Below are positions 1 through 10,317 of a stretch of 64,000 bases of DNA, piece by piece. Under the pieces are notes generated by a model. The model worked only from the letters and a program-made list of their open reading frames with translations, was not told the DNA's origin and ran no database searches. Positions within the stretch are counted from its first letter, which is position 1; each line of letters starts with the position of its first letter. A program made the translations under genes and the position numbers. The stretch is from Pseudoips prasinana (Eukaryota; Arthropoda; Insecta; Lepidoptera; Nolidae): positions 3,792,001 through 3,856,000 of the forward strand of contig OX621241.1 in assembly GCA_951640165.1 (NCBI GenBank). Direction: 5' to 3'.

Positions 1-123
1 GGTCCAATTTCGATTCTGTAGATCTGTAACCAGATTGCTCCGTTGTCTGTGATCTGATTTTTGAATCCATAAAGAAAGTTTTTGGAATGGGACCATTCCG
101 AAAGCTGTATATGTATGCTGTGT

Positions 124-527
124 ACCGACGCCAGCACATCAAGCTACCCCAATCTGTCAAATTTCCCCCATTTAAAAATATAATAATAATATAATATCTA
201 GGGACAATGTCACACAGATCATCCTAGCCCCAAACTAAGCAAAGCTTGTACTATGGGTACCAGGCGACGATATACATACTTATATAGATAGATAAATACT
301 TATATACATAGAAAACATCCATGACTGAGAAACAAATATTCATGCTCATCACAAAAATATTTGCACTTACCGGGACTCGAACCCAGGACCACCATCTTCG
401 TAGGCAGGAGCACTACCAACTAGGCTACGGTGACCGTCTAAGTGAACCTTATGCTTATGTGATAAAGTTGAAAATCTATAAAAGAAATTTGACAGATTGG
501 GGTACCTAGGTGTACTGGCCTCTATAC
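124..527. mobile_element. Palindromic MITE copy 1, split by a SINE
   Basis: Left arm 128-177 (GACGCCAGCACATCAAGC onward) and right arm about 437-527 (ending in a decayed GGCCTCTATAC) are the two inverted halves of a ~135-bp MITE present at least eight times in this window. The full-length type begins CAGACGCCAGCACATC and ends with its complement. A tRNA-derived SINE has inserted between the arms. Confidence 0.75.
178..435 (-). mobile_element. SINE family A (tRNA-derived), full length
   Basis: On the minus strand it starts GGTCACCGTAGCCTAGTTGG (A-box region) and has a B-box GGTTCGAGTCCCGG. A body ending near CATTGTCCCTAG and an ATT-rich tail follow. The same unit recurs at 48222-48468, 56096-56350 and, interrupted, at 31720-34140. 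It is transcribed by Pol III and mobilised by a LINE in trans (family knowledge). Confidence 0.8.
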
Positions 528-757
528 AATTATTATTATGTACAATTGGTTGTCAAAATGGAAAGTCGGTTTTAGATATCAATCAGTAATTATTATTAAA
601 GTCGATTCCTCGGGTTATAAAGGGCTTTACCGGTCAGAACCTTTCCATCGTGTTCTGTTCGTGAGTGGCTTACATGACTTGTCTAGGGCTAAGCCCAGGC
701 CAGCCTCTACAAACTCAAACAAGTCCTGATGAAATTGAGCAGGGTATTGGTGTTTAC

Positions 758-872
758 CTTGAATAGCGTTGCTGAACATGCGGAAGGTCAGGGATAGTTT
801 CACAGCTAAAGCCCCGTCAAACATGAACAATGCTTCAGTATCAGCTTGAAATAACTGCGGATCTTCTGCTAT
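758..872 (-). CDS. ACOX3-like: Acyl-CoA oxidase (ACOX3-like), coding exon 3
   Basis: Third coding exon, 38 codons plus one base (phase 1 exit). The acceptor reads TTTTCTTGCAG and the donor GTAAAC. It encodes IAEDPQLFQADTEALFMFDG and then ALAVKLSLTFRMFSNAIQ. This corresponds to the ACOX segment with the S/G-x-A-x-K motif after a Met-Tyr/Phe-Asp turn. A longer open frame runs through both splice sites, but those extensions do not resemble the family. The split codon starts with G, fitting the Gly usually found here. The next exons lie left of position 1. Confidence 0.8.
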
Positions 873-1276
873 CTGCAAGAAAATTATATTTAAAGAAAAA
901 GCAATGGGTGCAAGTTTGGGGGTCAAATGCCGCACCCGTAGTACCTCTGCACGTGGCCTGTGTAGCGGATAACAGTGGCAATATGTGAGTAAAGAAGAGC
1001 ATAGCTCAAAAGATTACACTCATAGTTTAAGATTATTGTGAGGCTGTGGGGGCGGCGTCGCGTCAGTGTTACGATGCGTGTTGCAAGCGTCAGAGGCTAA
1101 CCAGTAATTGCTGGCATGGACAGGGATTTCTTCCTCACATCCCAAGACTTCTACAATATTGTACGGTGAGTCTGCGGAATAAGCTATACTATTCCCAAGA
1201 CACTACATAGCCCTTCAAAAGAGCACTGATAAATGTTTGTAAACGGGCCCTTCAAAAAGCAGTAATAAGGTCTGAC

Positions 1277-1547
1277 GGGCCGGTTGGCGTGGTTGGTAAA
1301 TTCTTGCCTTTCACACCACTGGTCGTGGGTTCGATTCCCACCCAGGACAGATATATGTGTGCATGATGAATATGTCTGTTCATCCTGAATCTGGTTATAA
1401 CTATATGGTTATATATAGTATGTATTTAAAAAGAAAATAAGTATATGTAATATATCAGTTATCTGGTTTCCATAGTACAAGCTCTGCTTAGTTTGGGATC
1501 AGATGGCCGTGTGTGAATAATGTCTCAGGATATTATTATTATTATTA
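1277..1547 (+). mobile_element. SINE family B (tRNA-derived), full length
   Basis: Starts GGGCCGGTTGGCGTGGTTGG and has a B-box GGTTCGATTCCCACC. The 3' body contains AGTTTGGGATCAGATGGCCG and the tail is (ATT)n. Other copies: 37513-37715 (full), and 3' pieces at 10165-10310, 10318-10402, 52300-52341/53204-53255, 55775-55860 and 60120-60210. Confidence 0.8.
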
Positions 1548-2439
1548 AAGCCTCAGCAATGCGCGAGCGACATAGGCAACGTTGACCGCTAACCATGATG
1601 ATTAGCGGTGGATCCATCAGGTTTTTTGCTGACTTAGTGATTTAACTGCTACTGGCGTTATATTTCTACACAACTGAACTAATATATAAACTGAAAAAGA
1701 CAAGGCATATTGAAACTGTCAAAGTAACAAAACTGCTTGTCCGCAACGCATAATTAGAGGTGCAAACGTGTGGCTTAATTACGTTCAGTGCAAAGTACAA
1801 AGTTCGCCAAATCTAAATTGTATGTTATCCAGTTTATATAAGAACTCAATTCAATGATATTAAAATTACTGTTATTTGTAGTAATACTGCTTATAATTGG
1901 GGTCATCGTATTAGATATATATAACCATAACAGGAAAAAATACTAAGTATGTTTTAATAAGATTTACTATACCGGAAATATACAAGGTGTAATAAATATT
2001 GAACATAACTTAAGAAGGTTAATTAGCATATTAAACTGGACAATGTGTAGGACATACACATGCAAAAAATAACTTCTCATACAAGAATAGCTATCTAGCT
2101 ATGCAGCTAGCTGTTGCATTTTGTATGGGGCGCCAATAATATTATTTTCAGTTTTCACAAACTGTTTTGTTTAATCATTTTCACGTTCACTATTTATGTA
2201 TATTTAGTAGATCCAAGGAAACAGTACACATGGAGTTACGTTCCCACATCACAAAACATCTGCGAGTGCGGCGTGTCATCCCAAAGTATGGCACATTTAT
2301 CTGCTTGCCTCTCCTGTCCAGTCTCCTGTTCCCTTAAGGACTTGTATGACGCTTCAGCCAAAGCGGTCAAGCGTTGCCCAATTTAGAGCAGATACAATTC
2401 TTACCATCGACACGATAAGAAGAAGATTTAATGAAGTAG

Positions 2440-2596
2440 TTTTATTTCATCCCGCTTTTTATTTTATGACGGAAATGATAAACTACTTTCGTCCAAATCC
2501 GTTCTGTAGTTTTGCGTGAAAGAGTAACAAATATCCATACACCCATATATCTATTATATACTCACAAACTTGCGCATTTATAATATTAGTAGATTC
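2440..2596 (-). repeat. Helitron-like or related repeat, 5' part
   Basis: Read on the minus strand it begins TCTACTAATATTATAAATGC and continues with AAGTTTGTGAGT and TTTGTTACTCTTTCACGC. This resembles the head of the CTAG-ended elements at 53676, 55864 and 60652. No 3' terminus was recognised. Confidence 0.4.
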
Positions 2597-2746
2597 CTCG
2601 ACCTTCTCTAACAAATTAATTCAGAAGGTGACGCTAAGTCAAACAATATTTTAAAACTAAACATTATATTTAAAGACGTAGACATATTTAATTAAAGCTA
2701 AAACAATATATGCGTAGGTGCCATTGTTCAGTAACCAGACTATGTA

Positions 2747-2883
2747 CAGACGCCAGCACATCAAGCTACCCCAATCTGTCAAATTTCCCCAATTGAAAGT
2801 GAACCTTATGCTTTTGTGATAAAGTTGAGAATCTATAAATGAAATTTGACAGATTGGGGTAGCTGGATGTGCTGGCGTCTATT
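2747..2883. mobile_element. Palindromic MITE copy 2, complete
   Basis: Starts CAGACGCCAGCACATCAAGC and ends GATGTGCTGGCGTCTA. The two ~45-bp ends are near-perfect inverted repeats around a short AT-rich centre with AAAGTGAACCTTATGC. It has no coding capacity. Confidence 0.8.
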
Positions 2884-2944
2884 GAAAAAAAATAACATCA
2901 TATATAATATAGTTATTTAATTTAAATACGACGCTTAAGGATGA

Positions 2945-3195
2945 TTGTGACTATTTCATCCCGTGGGGGGCGTAGAAGTCAACCCGAGGGTATATCTCCC
3001 TGAGAACGGGCAGCGGCGTCTCTCTGTGTACTATGACCACCATACCGCGATCGCCAACCGGTCTGCTAAGCGTGGCGATTATGGCACATCCCTCCAAATG
3101 ATGGACAAATCTACTTTGGAGTTCGTTTGGGAAGTCTTTTGTCCAGCCGTGGACGTCGTTTGGCCGACATGATGTTGACGATTATGGGCATTATA
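2945..3195 (+). repeat. Dispersed repeat W, copy 1
   Basis: Contains the family landmarks TTCATCCCGTGGGG, GAGAACGGGCAGCGGCGTC, GCGATCGCCAACCGGTCTGC and GGCGATTATGG. Its 3' end, CAGCCGTGGACGTCGTTTGG then CCGACATGATG, resembles the 3' end of the RTE elements in this window. The open frame across it is not a gene. Confidence 0.7.
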
Positions 3196-3589
3196 GACAT
3201 TATGATCTACCAAAAATTAACTGTAATCTACCTTCGATAAGAATATAGTTCAATACTAAAAAAAGACTATTTTAAATCATAAAACGTCAATAAGTTTTAT
3301 TTATTTATTGTAAAATAACTGAAAGAAATTGAACATAAAGAAGGTTAGATACCGTCGAGGTCGATATTCTCGTTTGATTGATTGCGACCTACATTCTACG
3401 TGTCAATATACGGTGACTGTGGCGTAGAGCGCACTGTTTTTCGAACTTTGAACCTAATTGGTATTAGTTTTTATCATCTTATGTTAATATAGATAAAATA
3501 GTATTACGACCTCTATTAACGAAAGTAAGTCTGCAGTGTGGGCGTGCCATTTTGGTTACTCATCAAGCTCTGTATAATGCATTGAAGAA

Positions 3590-4631
3590 ATTAGTTTTTA
3601 TATAAAAAGGCATATTATACATGGAAAATAATCTCGCTCATAGGTTCACCGTGGCTCCTTACAATGGCACGTATCATACTGGTCCAATTTTAAATGACTC
3701 TGCCGCATAAGTCCTGTTGAATTTGAGGAATGGCTTCGGTTATGTTGATATTGAGGGCGTCAGTAGATTGCGGGTTTTTTGCATAGACCTACGACTTTAG
3801 CATCTTTTACACCTCAAAACTGTTCCCACAATCTTGATGGCCAATTCAAGTTAACTCTAGGAGGTACCTGCAAATGGTTGATGCAGAATATCCTCACATT
3901 TCATTTACGTCTATATCATAGAATTTAGGCCAAAAAGATCAGTTATAGTCCCTCTATAGTGGTGGCCGTTGTCAGTCTTGGCCTTACCAACGTGATTTTA
4001 AAAAAGAACCAATATCGTCGCATAATCGTACCACAATCCCCAGCAAAAAGTAACTTATTGTGGGTACCTTGCCACCTGGTGAACTTCATTGGGGTTATCG
4101 TCCTCCCATATTTTATTTGTTGACATAGCCATTCGCCAATGCGTTGTAGAAGTATCCACTAAGGACAGCACATTATGCAACCGGAAGAAATACAAACACT
4201 CACTGCACAATCAATCTGGGAGTTTTTGGAAGCTGTAGGATTGAGCAGTGAACTTTGACAAAGTCAAGGAGCTCTGCTACAATAGATCAGTAATGGTCGA
4301 GGTAGCAAGATGCCATGAAGGCATCAAGCCCCAAACAAATAATAAAAATAATAAATAGCTATTTATCCAAAAATGCGCCTCGTCACTAAAGAATGTTTTC
4401 TACCATGTCTATAATTTGAGCTGAATCTAGTGCGGAAAAATTCATCAAGTTGTAGTCTGCAAACATCTGAGTTTTGTGCACTTTTAGCGTACATCGAATA
4501 CAGTACAGCATACCATCAGGAGCGCTTTGACATCTACTTACTGCTGACGTAGTTAAAACCAAAGTTTTGATAGTAATTATATCTACCAGTACAATGATAG
4601 TCATGCTTAGATTTAAATATTTAAAAGCCAT
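3590..4631 (-). pseudogene. Decayed mariner/IS630-type transposase
   Basis: On the minus strand, fragments of a DDE transposase occur in family order. They are FSDEAHFW at about 4385-4360 (with the first catalytic Asp), GYVNKQN-like sequence near 4120, a CWGLW segment near 4035, GHHYRGTITDLF near 3965, and the C-terminal run ALNINITEAIPQIQQDLCGR then a decayed MSEIIFH near 3625. Frames change several times, stops are frequent, and about 240 bp of unrelated sequence separates DEAHFW from GYVN. An apparent 81-residue ORF at 4386-4631 is the part just before DEAHFW. Family placement is from motif memory; terminal inverted repeats were not located. Confidence 0.6.
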
Positions 4632-4735
4632 GTTAATGAACCTTTAAATTGACCATTGACCTGCATAACGGTCTAGCTGGGGCACTTACATTTAAAAGCG
4701 AGTAAGCGAAATATATAACATAATTTATTTATTGC

Positions 4736-4935
4736 TGTGTGGCCGACGGCAAAGAATATCACCACTTCATTTCATCCTGTGGGGAGCGTAAAAGGGAATG
4801 TCTCCTAGAGAAAGGAAAGCAGCGCCTCTCTGTGTACTATGAGCATCATCATTCTGCGATCGCCAACCAGTCTGCCAACCGTTGCGATTACGGCATATCC
4901 CTCCAAATGATGGATACAATTCCATCGTGTAAGTC
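4736..4935 (+). repeat. Dispersed repeat W, copy 2
   Basis: Starts near CTGTGTGGCCGACGGCAA and contains TCATCCTGTGGGGAGCG, TCTGCGATCGCCAACCAGTC and GGCATATCCCTCC. Open frames on both strands here are repeat shadows. Confidence 0.7.
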
Positions 4936-4944
4936 TTTTGACGT

Positions 4945-4982
4945 CCACTTCTAGACAAAGGCCTCCCTTTGTCTAGAAGTGG
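4945..4982. repeat. Small palindrome, 16-bp arms
   Basis: Arms CCACTTCTAGACAAAG (4945-4960) and CTTTGTCTAGAAGTGG (4967-4982) are perfect complements around six bases. The sequence resembles the RTE/W 3' end and lies directly beside the larger palindrome. Confidence 0.85.
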
Positions 4983-4986
4983 TAAG

Positions 4987-5133
4987 TTGGTTAAAAATAA
5001 TCAGCAATCACCAATAAATCATCATCATCATCGTTACACGTCCACTTCTAGACAAAGGGAGGCCTTTGTCTAGCAGTGGACGTGTAACGATGATGATGAT
5101 GATTTATTGATGATTGCTGATTATTTTAACCAA
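4987..5133. repeat. 147-bp near-perfect palindrome
   Basis: Left arm begins TTGGTTAAAAATAATCAGC and right arm ends GCTGATTATTTTAACCAA; the centre is near 5060 (AAAGGGAGGCCTTT). I see one substitution and about one indel over ~70-bp arms. Each arm contains a (CAT)n / (ATG)n run and an RTE-like 3' tip (CTAGCAGTGGACGT). It can form a long cruciform. Confidence 0.85.
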
Positions 5134-5579
5134 ATTCAAAAAGAAGCAGGTTATCCATTTGACTGTATGTTTTTTGTAAGTATGTTTATAGAGTTACAGA
5201 TTATTGTCTATAGATTTTTTTGATCAATCGTTTTCTGTCCAAGCGGCTCGATTATAGAATTTACTTCCTGTAGAAATTAGGCGTGCACAAACCTTAGCTT
5301 CTTTGAAAGTTTCTTTAAAAGCACTTTTTATAAAATAATATCTTTATCACTTCTCTTCTCTCTTAATCTTTATCTCTTAACTTCTTTTCGTAACCTCTTT
5401 CTGCATAACTCCTTAATTAAGAAGATATATAATATTATGTATGTATAGTATAGTATTGCTAGTATCTATACATATATACGTATATATTTATGAAGCTTGT
5501 GCATATGTACATAACGTTAAACATTTAATACACACGATAGTACACTTACAACTACCGCCTTTTCCATCTTACTTTTCCT

Positions 5580-5710
5580 TGTCCACCCAACGGTTGTCTG
5601 GAAGAGATCGCTACACAGCGATAAGACCGTCGATTGTACCTGTATTTTCTTATATTAAGATATTGTGTATTGTGTTTTCTGGTGCAATAAAGTGTACTCT
5701 ATCTATGTTG
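5580..5710 (+). repeat. Retroelement 3' end, family X
   Basis: Carries GTTGTCTGGAAGAGATCGCT, GCGATAAGACCG and a terminal GGTGCAATAAAGTGT. A minus-strand copy lies at 40970-41095. It looks like a LINE or SINE 3' end with a polyadenylation signal; the parent element is not known. Confidence 0.5.
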
Positions 5711-6058
5711 ATGTACATATATTTTACACAGCCGTTGTTTATGAAACAGTTTTCATACTTCTTTTTATAGAAATCGAAAGGTTATAATTTATGGTTTAGT
5801 TCAATGTTCAACCGACTGTTGTGTAGTTATATGAAACCGCGATGCAAATGAAACTTTGTATCTTATGGTGTAAAATTCAATGTCGGATAGTCTTTGTTTT
5901 TTCCTCGCTGACCGGTTTATTTGACTCACTAGCTGCTTTGCATGCTTTGTGCGTAACGATCAAGTGAACAACAATATTTATATCAACACACAAATACCAC
6001 GGAGCAATTACACAACTATTAGTGTGAACCCGCGAATAGATGTTCTAGCGTCTGGATG

Positions 6059-6165
6059 TACACGCCAGCACATCAAGCTACCCCAATCTGTCAAATTTCC
6101 CCAATAGAAAGTGAACCTTATGCTTATGTGATAAGTTGAAAACCTATAAAATAAAAATGGACAAA
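6059..6165. mobile_element. Palindromic MITE copy 3, right end lost
   Basis: Left end CGCCAGCACATCAAGCTACC is intact. The right half stops at ATAAAAATGGACAAATG, where a SINE C 3' end begins. Confidence 0.7.
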
Positions 6166-6245
6166 TGATGTCGTCTGTACTTTGTGTCCGTCAACTATAT
6201 GTTTGTAAAGTACACGACACAGGGATTCATTTCCGTAGTGCGGTT
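6166..6245 (+). mobile_element. SINE family C, 3' fragment
   Basis: Contains TTTGTGTCCGTCAACTATA, GTTTGTAAAGTAC and CGACACAGGGATT, matching the body ends of the copies at 44700-44870 and 47692-47880. Confidence 0.6.
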
Positions 6246-6294
6246 GTTGTCTTTAATAAAAACAAAACAATTATTAGAATATCTCTAAATCTCT

Positions 6295-6535
6295 ATCCAT
6301 ATATATAAAAATCAATGCCACTTTTCGTTGTAATGTTATAACTCAACAACGCCTTTACCGATTTGGCTAATTTTGATCTTGAATTATTCGTGGAAGTCCA
6401 GGGAAGGTTTGTACGTAGAGAAAATTTAATAAAAGTATTGAAAAAGTGTAAAATCAACATCTTTCTATACTCTCATATACAAACAATTTGTACTAATACT
6501 TAAAAGCGTAGCGAAGCACGTACCGGGCCGCTAGT
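6295..6535 (+). mobile_element. Helitron-like element, diverged
   Basis: Starts near ATATATATAAAAATCAATGCC, has a block AACTCAACAACGCCTTTACC and ends CGGGCCGCTAGTT. The CTAG/T terminus matches the better-preserved units at 6818-7155. It has no Rep/helicase coding. Confidence 0.5.
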
Positions 6536-6807
6536 TATCTACAAATAAAAATATAAGACTTAGGTATATAAAGTGACTCTTTGACGCGAAAATGACTAAG
6601 TACCTAAGCAAAATTAATTTAAACTAATTTGTGGACGTTTTTACCTCTATGCATTTTAATTCACTATTCATAATTGAATGAATCCATTAACAATGTTTTT
6701 AAGGAAATAAATTAAATGAATATGTTATCATTTAAGTATTTCTGAGTGATACTGTGTAACAAAATAATTTTATCATTTTCTGCGTACATTATCTATCTCC
6801 TACATAA

Positions 6808-6986
<179 letters not shown>

Positions 6987-7155
6987 TCTACTATATAAAA
7001 ATAAGTCGGGTTTTCTTTCCTGACGCTATAACTCCAGAACGCACGAACCGATTTCCACGGTTTTGCATTCGTTGGAAAGGTCTCGGGCTCCGTGAGGTTT
7101 ATAGCAAAGAAAATTTATAAAATTTAACGCGAGTAACACCGCGGGGCATAGCTAG
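6987..7155 (+). mobile_element. Helitron-like unit, tandem copy 2
   Basis: Second 169-bp unit, abutting the first with no spacer (CTAG then TCTAC). I count about five differences from copy 1, all transitions. It ends GCATAGCTAG followed by T. Confidence 0.75.
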
Positions 7156-7527
7156 TTGCTTATAAAAATATACAAGTAGGTACGTTCACTACTCGTCAAA
7201 GGCCGGGCCGCATTAAAACTTCTTCACATCTTTTCTTAACGGTCCCCTGATGTGTTCCCTCTTGGGAAAAATCCTAGCAGCAAGCGTACCTATTTAACCA
7301 CAGCAGCGTACGCAGGAACCGTAGCGTAGCCGTACGAGATGAATGTTCTTTGAACCTTAAACAGACTATGTTCTATACGTAACCATATGAATTAAAACTA
7401 TATCATTTTGGAATAAGGTCCATAAAGAATAAAAAATAAATATAGCAAAGCGTGGTTCAGGATAAAGAACCTTTTTTTGAAGGGCTCTTTGCGTGATTTC
7501 TACTGTCACAGAACCGTGTCACAGATA

Positions 7528-7723
7528 GGGAATGCAATCCCGATCTCGCGAGATCCCGATCATCTCGCCTCATTTTTCGAGATCAATCTCGAAGCGTTAT
7601 GTCGAAATTTCGGCCGAGATTGACGAGATCGAGCGGCAGTAGGCAGCGCGAGACCTCACCGAGATCGAATTTCTAATCGCTCGAGATCTAGACGTAGCTA
7701 TCTCGTCTCGAGATTTCATTCCC
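7528..7723. mobile_element. 196-bp TIR element rich in GATCTCG
   Basis: Ends GGGAATGCAATCCCGATCTC and, inverted, GGGAATGAAATCTCGAGACG. The interior is built from many GAGATC, ATCTCG and CTCGAG words. It is non-coding. A hAT-type MITE is possible, but I could not find a clean target duplication. Confidence 0.55.
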
Positions 7724-7854
7724 AAGTCACCATTTATTATATGCTTTTATTTTTATTTTTTTAATTTAATATTTACAGATAAAGTTAAACATATGCGTTA
7801 TTCCAAAATTAAGTACTTATTATATGAAAATCTATCAAATAAATTTGACTTTAG

Positions 7855-7987
7855 ATTAGGGTAGCTGGATGTGCAGCATCCATCAATTTCTTTCATAGAT
7901 TTTCAACTTTGTCAGATAAGCATAAGGTTCACTTTCAATTAGGGAAATTTGACAGAATGGGGTAGCTTGATGTGCTGGCGTCTGTAC
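7855..7987. mobile_element. Palindromic MITE copy 4, inverted
   Basis: Opposite orientation to copies 1-3: left end TAGGGTAGCTGGATGTG with a small rearrangement, right end GATGTGCTGGCGTCTGTAC. Confidence 0.75.
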
Positions 7988-8182
7988 ATAGCTCATCTAG
8001 ATCAGTTTCATCATCATTACACTTTAGTTTCTAAAACCTGTCGTTGTTAAGTAATAAAAAGCGAACTCAATATGGTAAAATAATAGGCCGGTAAGAGCTA
8101 ACTATAGACACTTAACCCGATTCGCACTAGAGTTCTTTAAGGGTAAGGTACTGGGTTAAAGGAGAGGTCTCTAAAATCTTAC

Positions 8183-8320
8183 CCTGTGAAACGGCAAGAA
8201 GTTCTCATTGAATATAGTGTACATTCTCTTAATGGTGATGTGTCTTTCTTCATCCAAAGGTCTGGTCTGCTCCGAGTGTTTGAACAAGGGATGGTCCTCC
8301 ATAAATTTCCAGATATCATT
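8183..8320 (-). CDS. ACOX3-like: Acyl-CoA oxidase (ACOX3-like), coding exon 2
   Basis: Second coding exon, 46 codons, phase 0 at both ends. It is bounded by an acceptor read as TTTCTTTACAG and a donor GTAAGA. The translation starts NDIWKFMEDHPLFKHSEQ and ends with the residues FLPFHR. The D/N-x-P-L-F motif followed by a KR-x-x-x-I-F helix is the expected continuation of the acyl-CoA oxidase N-terminal alpha-helical domain. Joined to exons 1 and 3 it keeps the same spacing as vertebrate ACOX3 with no missing residues, so no exon is hidden in the two large introns. Confidence 0.82.
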
Positions 8321-8444
8321 CTGTAAAGAAATGTATCACATAAACATTGGTATGAAATGATTCATTTGGTTTACGTACTAATTCTTTAAATAACCATATT
8401 ATTACAAATAACTGACTTTCATTCTGAAAACGATCAGATAATTT

Positions 8445-8997
8445 AAAAACCAGCCAAGTGCGAGTCGGACTCGCCCATGAAGGGTCCCGTAGCAGCAAGT
8501 ATTTCCGTTGATTAAATGAAAGCAAATTCCGGTTTACGATTTATGACGAATTAAAAAAAACTACTTGCTAGATCTCGTTCTAACCCATTTCAGTTGTTAG
8601 TTTGCATGGTAATGTACATCATATATTTTTTTTAGTTTTATCATTCTCTTATTTTAGAAGTTACAGGGGGGGGGGGGGGGGACTCATTTTACCACTTTGG
8701 AAGTGTCTTTCGCGCAAACTATTCAGTTTAGAAAAAAATTATATTAGAAACCTCAGTATCTTTTTTGCAGACCTATCCATAGACACCCCACATGTATGGG
8801 TATGATGAAAAAAAGATTTTTGAGTTTCAGTTCAATGTATCGGGACCCCCCAAAATTATTGTTCTTTTTCTATTTTTGTGTGAAAATCTTTATGCGGTTC
8901 ACCAAATACATCTACTTACCTTACCTTAGTTTCAACGGTACAGCTCTTATAGTTTCTGAAAAAAGTGGCTGTGACATATGGACGGACAGACAGACAT
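8445..8997 (+). repeat. Dispersed repeat Y (CGAGTCGGACTCGC), copy 1
   Basis: Starts AAACCAGCCAAGTGCGAGTC and has a homopolymer of 16 G at 8666-8681. It ends near GTGGCTGTGACATATGGACG and a GACAGACAGAC run. A reverse-oriented copy at 44056-44530 has the same landmarks in mirrored order, including a 13-C run. Non-coding; class unknown. Confidence 0.7.
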
Positions 8998-9401
8998 GAT
9001 GCAGTTGGATTGCATTCGACTTGCAGTCGGCGTGCAGTCGTGTGAACTGCACACCGACTGCAATCGAACTGCATCCGAACTGCACCATACCCACCCGACC
9101 CGACTGTAAAGCTTTGTCAAATCTTAATCTTACAACCTTGTTGCTCGACATATTAATTTTATTTACAGACAGACAACGCGTGTGCTCACTCTAACCTTGC
9201 TTTTACGACTGATTCTGGTGGGTATGGTGCAGTTCGGATGCAATTCGATTGCAGTTGGTGTGCAGTTCGCACGACTGCACACCGACTGCAATTGGACCGC
9301 ATGGTTGGTTTGCAGTTCTATTGCAGTCGTGACAACTGCATTCAAACTGCATCCGAACTGCAAATTTGCAGTTGGATTGCAGTTGAAATGCGGTCCGTCT
9401 G
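8998..9401. repeat. TGCA-phased foldback repeat
   Basis: Clusters of TGCA spaced mostly 11 bp apart (TGCAGTTCGGA-type units) run through this segment. Arms 9044-9095 and 9217-9268 are 52-bp inverted repeats with two mismatches, beginning inward of GGTGGGTATGGTGC. The open frames on both strands are products of the repeat. Confidence 0.75.
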
Positions 9402-9885
9402 TATAGACCCTTATGGATATGCGTGGTCCACCTTCGCTTACCATCAGGTGAGGTTGTGGTCTAGCGCAAACCCAATTTGCATTAAAAAAACCATTCCTTA
9501 CCCAACCATATGACAAATGGAGTAATTGAGTATAAATTTATATTTTATTTTAAAAGGCTGTAGTAGGATATTTAAAATTTATTTTTATAATCTAAAGACA
9601 TCCAATAGTTGTTACATCTGAAATCTAAGATGTTTTAAACAATAAAGTAACATGATCTAAATGTACAGCTTCCAAAGGTGCCACAACAGGCAAAATGACA
9701 TAGGTGAGTAACACTGATTAAAAAAAAACAAGCTACAGGCTAGTCAGAATCCTCGTATTGAAGACACTTAAATTAAGAAGCAGTAAGGATGCCAAAGCAA
9801 TTATATCAAAAGCCTTTATTTGTTTGTGCCAAATCTGTCCTGATTTTTCTATGCTATATTATTTTCAAATACAATTAAAAATGTA

Positions 9886-10022
9886 CAGAGGCCAGCAAAT
9901 CAAGCCACCCCAATCTGTCAAATTTCTCCAATTGAAAGTGAACCTTATGCTTATGTGATAAAGTTGAAAATCTTTAAAAGAAATTTCATATTGAGGTAGC
10001 TGGATGTGTTGGCGTCTGTTCA
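9886..10022. mobile_element. Palindromic MITE copy 5
   Basis: Ends CAGAGGCCAGCAAATCAAGC and GATGTGTTGGCGTCTG; the interior AAAGTGAACCTTATGCTTAT is as in the other copies. Confidence 0.75.
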
Positions 10023-10164
10023 AAGGAATACCAATCAGTGTGTGAACAATCAAACAAAACGGATCAACCATGAAAGGACTGGTGGGGGTGAAGATTACAA
10101 GCCAACTTTATTGCTCTAAATATATTTTGTGGATAGATCTCTCTTTACATAAAATTACATTTGA

Positions 10165-10310
10165 TGTGCTGGGTGGTGTGGTTCTATATAAGTACTTATT
10201 TACAAAAGAAAAGTAGTATTTTATATGTAGTATATCAGTTATCTGATTTCCATAGTACAAGCATTTGGGATCAGAAGGCCCTATGTGAATAATGTCCCAG
10301 GATATTATAA
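10165..10310 (+). mobile_element. SINE family B, 3' part
   Basis: Matches the B body from TACAAAAGAAAAGTAGTA through TCCATAGTACAAGC to the tail GTCCCAGGATATTAT. The tRNA-like head is missing. Confidence 0.65.
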
Positions 10311-10317
10311 TAAAATA

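Larger units (their letters stand above)
1..757 (-). other. Oxidase intron 3 (partial) with MITE and SINE
   Basis: Intronic for the oxidase gene. It contains the SINE-split MITE at 124-527. The remaining bases at 1-123 and 528-757 show no coding signal or recognisable element. Confidence 0.6.

Noticed and set aside
627..935. 102-residue uninterrupted ORF as a gene on its own
   Set aside because: Only 758-872 matches the oxidase; the rest reads through its acceptor and donor.
1080..1172. Plus-strand exon reading GMDRDFFLTSQDFYNIVR before GTGAGT
   Set aside because: Acceptor is poor, it lies in intron 2 of an opposite-strand gene, and no partner exon was seen.
4386..4631. 81-residue ORF that looks like a small secreted Cys protein
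   Set aside because: It runs directly into the F-S-D-E-A-H-F-W transposase motif and is the middle of the mariner relic in one of its frames.
4987..5133. CRISPR-like or attachment-site array
   Set aside because: Only a two-arm palindrome with microsatellite; no regularly spaced repeats, and the genome is eukaryotic.
8666..8681. Regulatory poly-G tract
   Set aside because: The homopolymer is part of repeat Y (mirrored as poly-C at 44293) and likely varies in length by slippage.
9163..9516. Overlapping ORFs of 74-117 residues on both strands
   Set aside because: They arise from the TGCA-phased inverted repeat and have no protein-like composition.
9640..9730. Minus-strand exon after a poly-pyrimidine acceptor in oxidase intron 1
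   Set aside because: Exons 1 and 2 join in phase with no missing residues and the frame soon stops.
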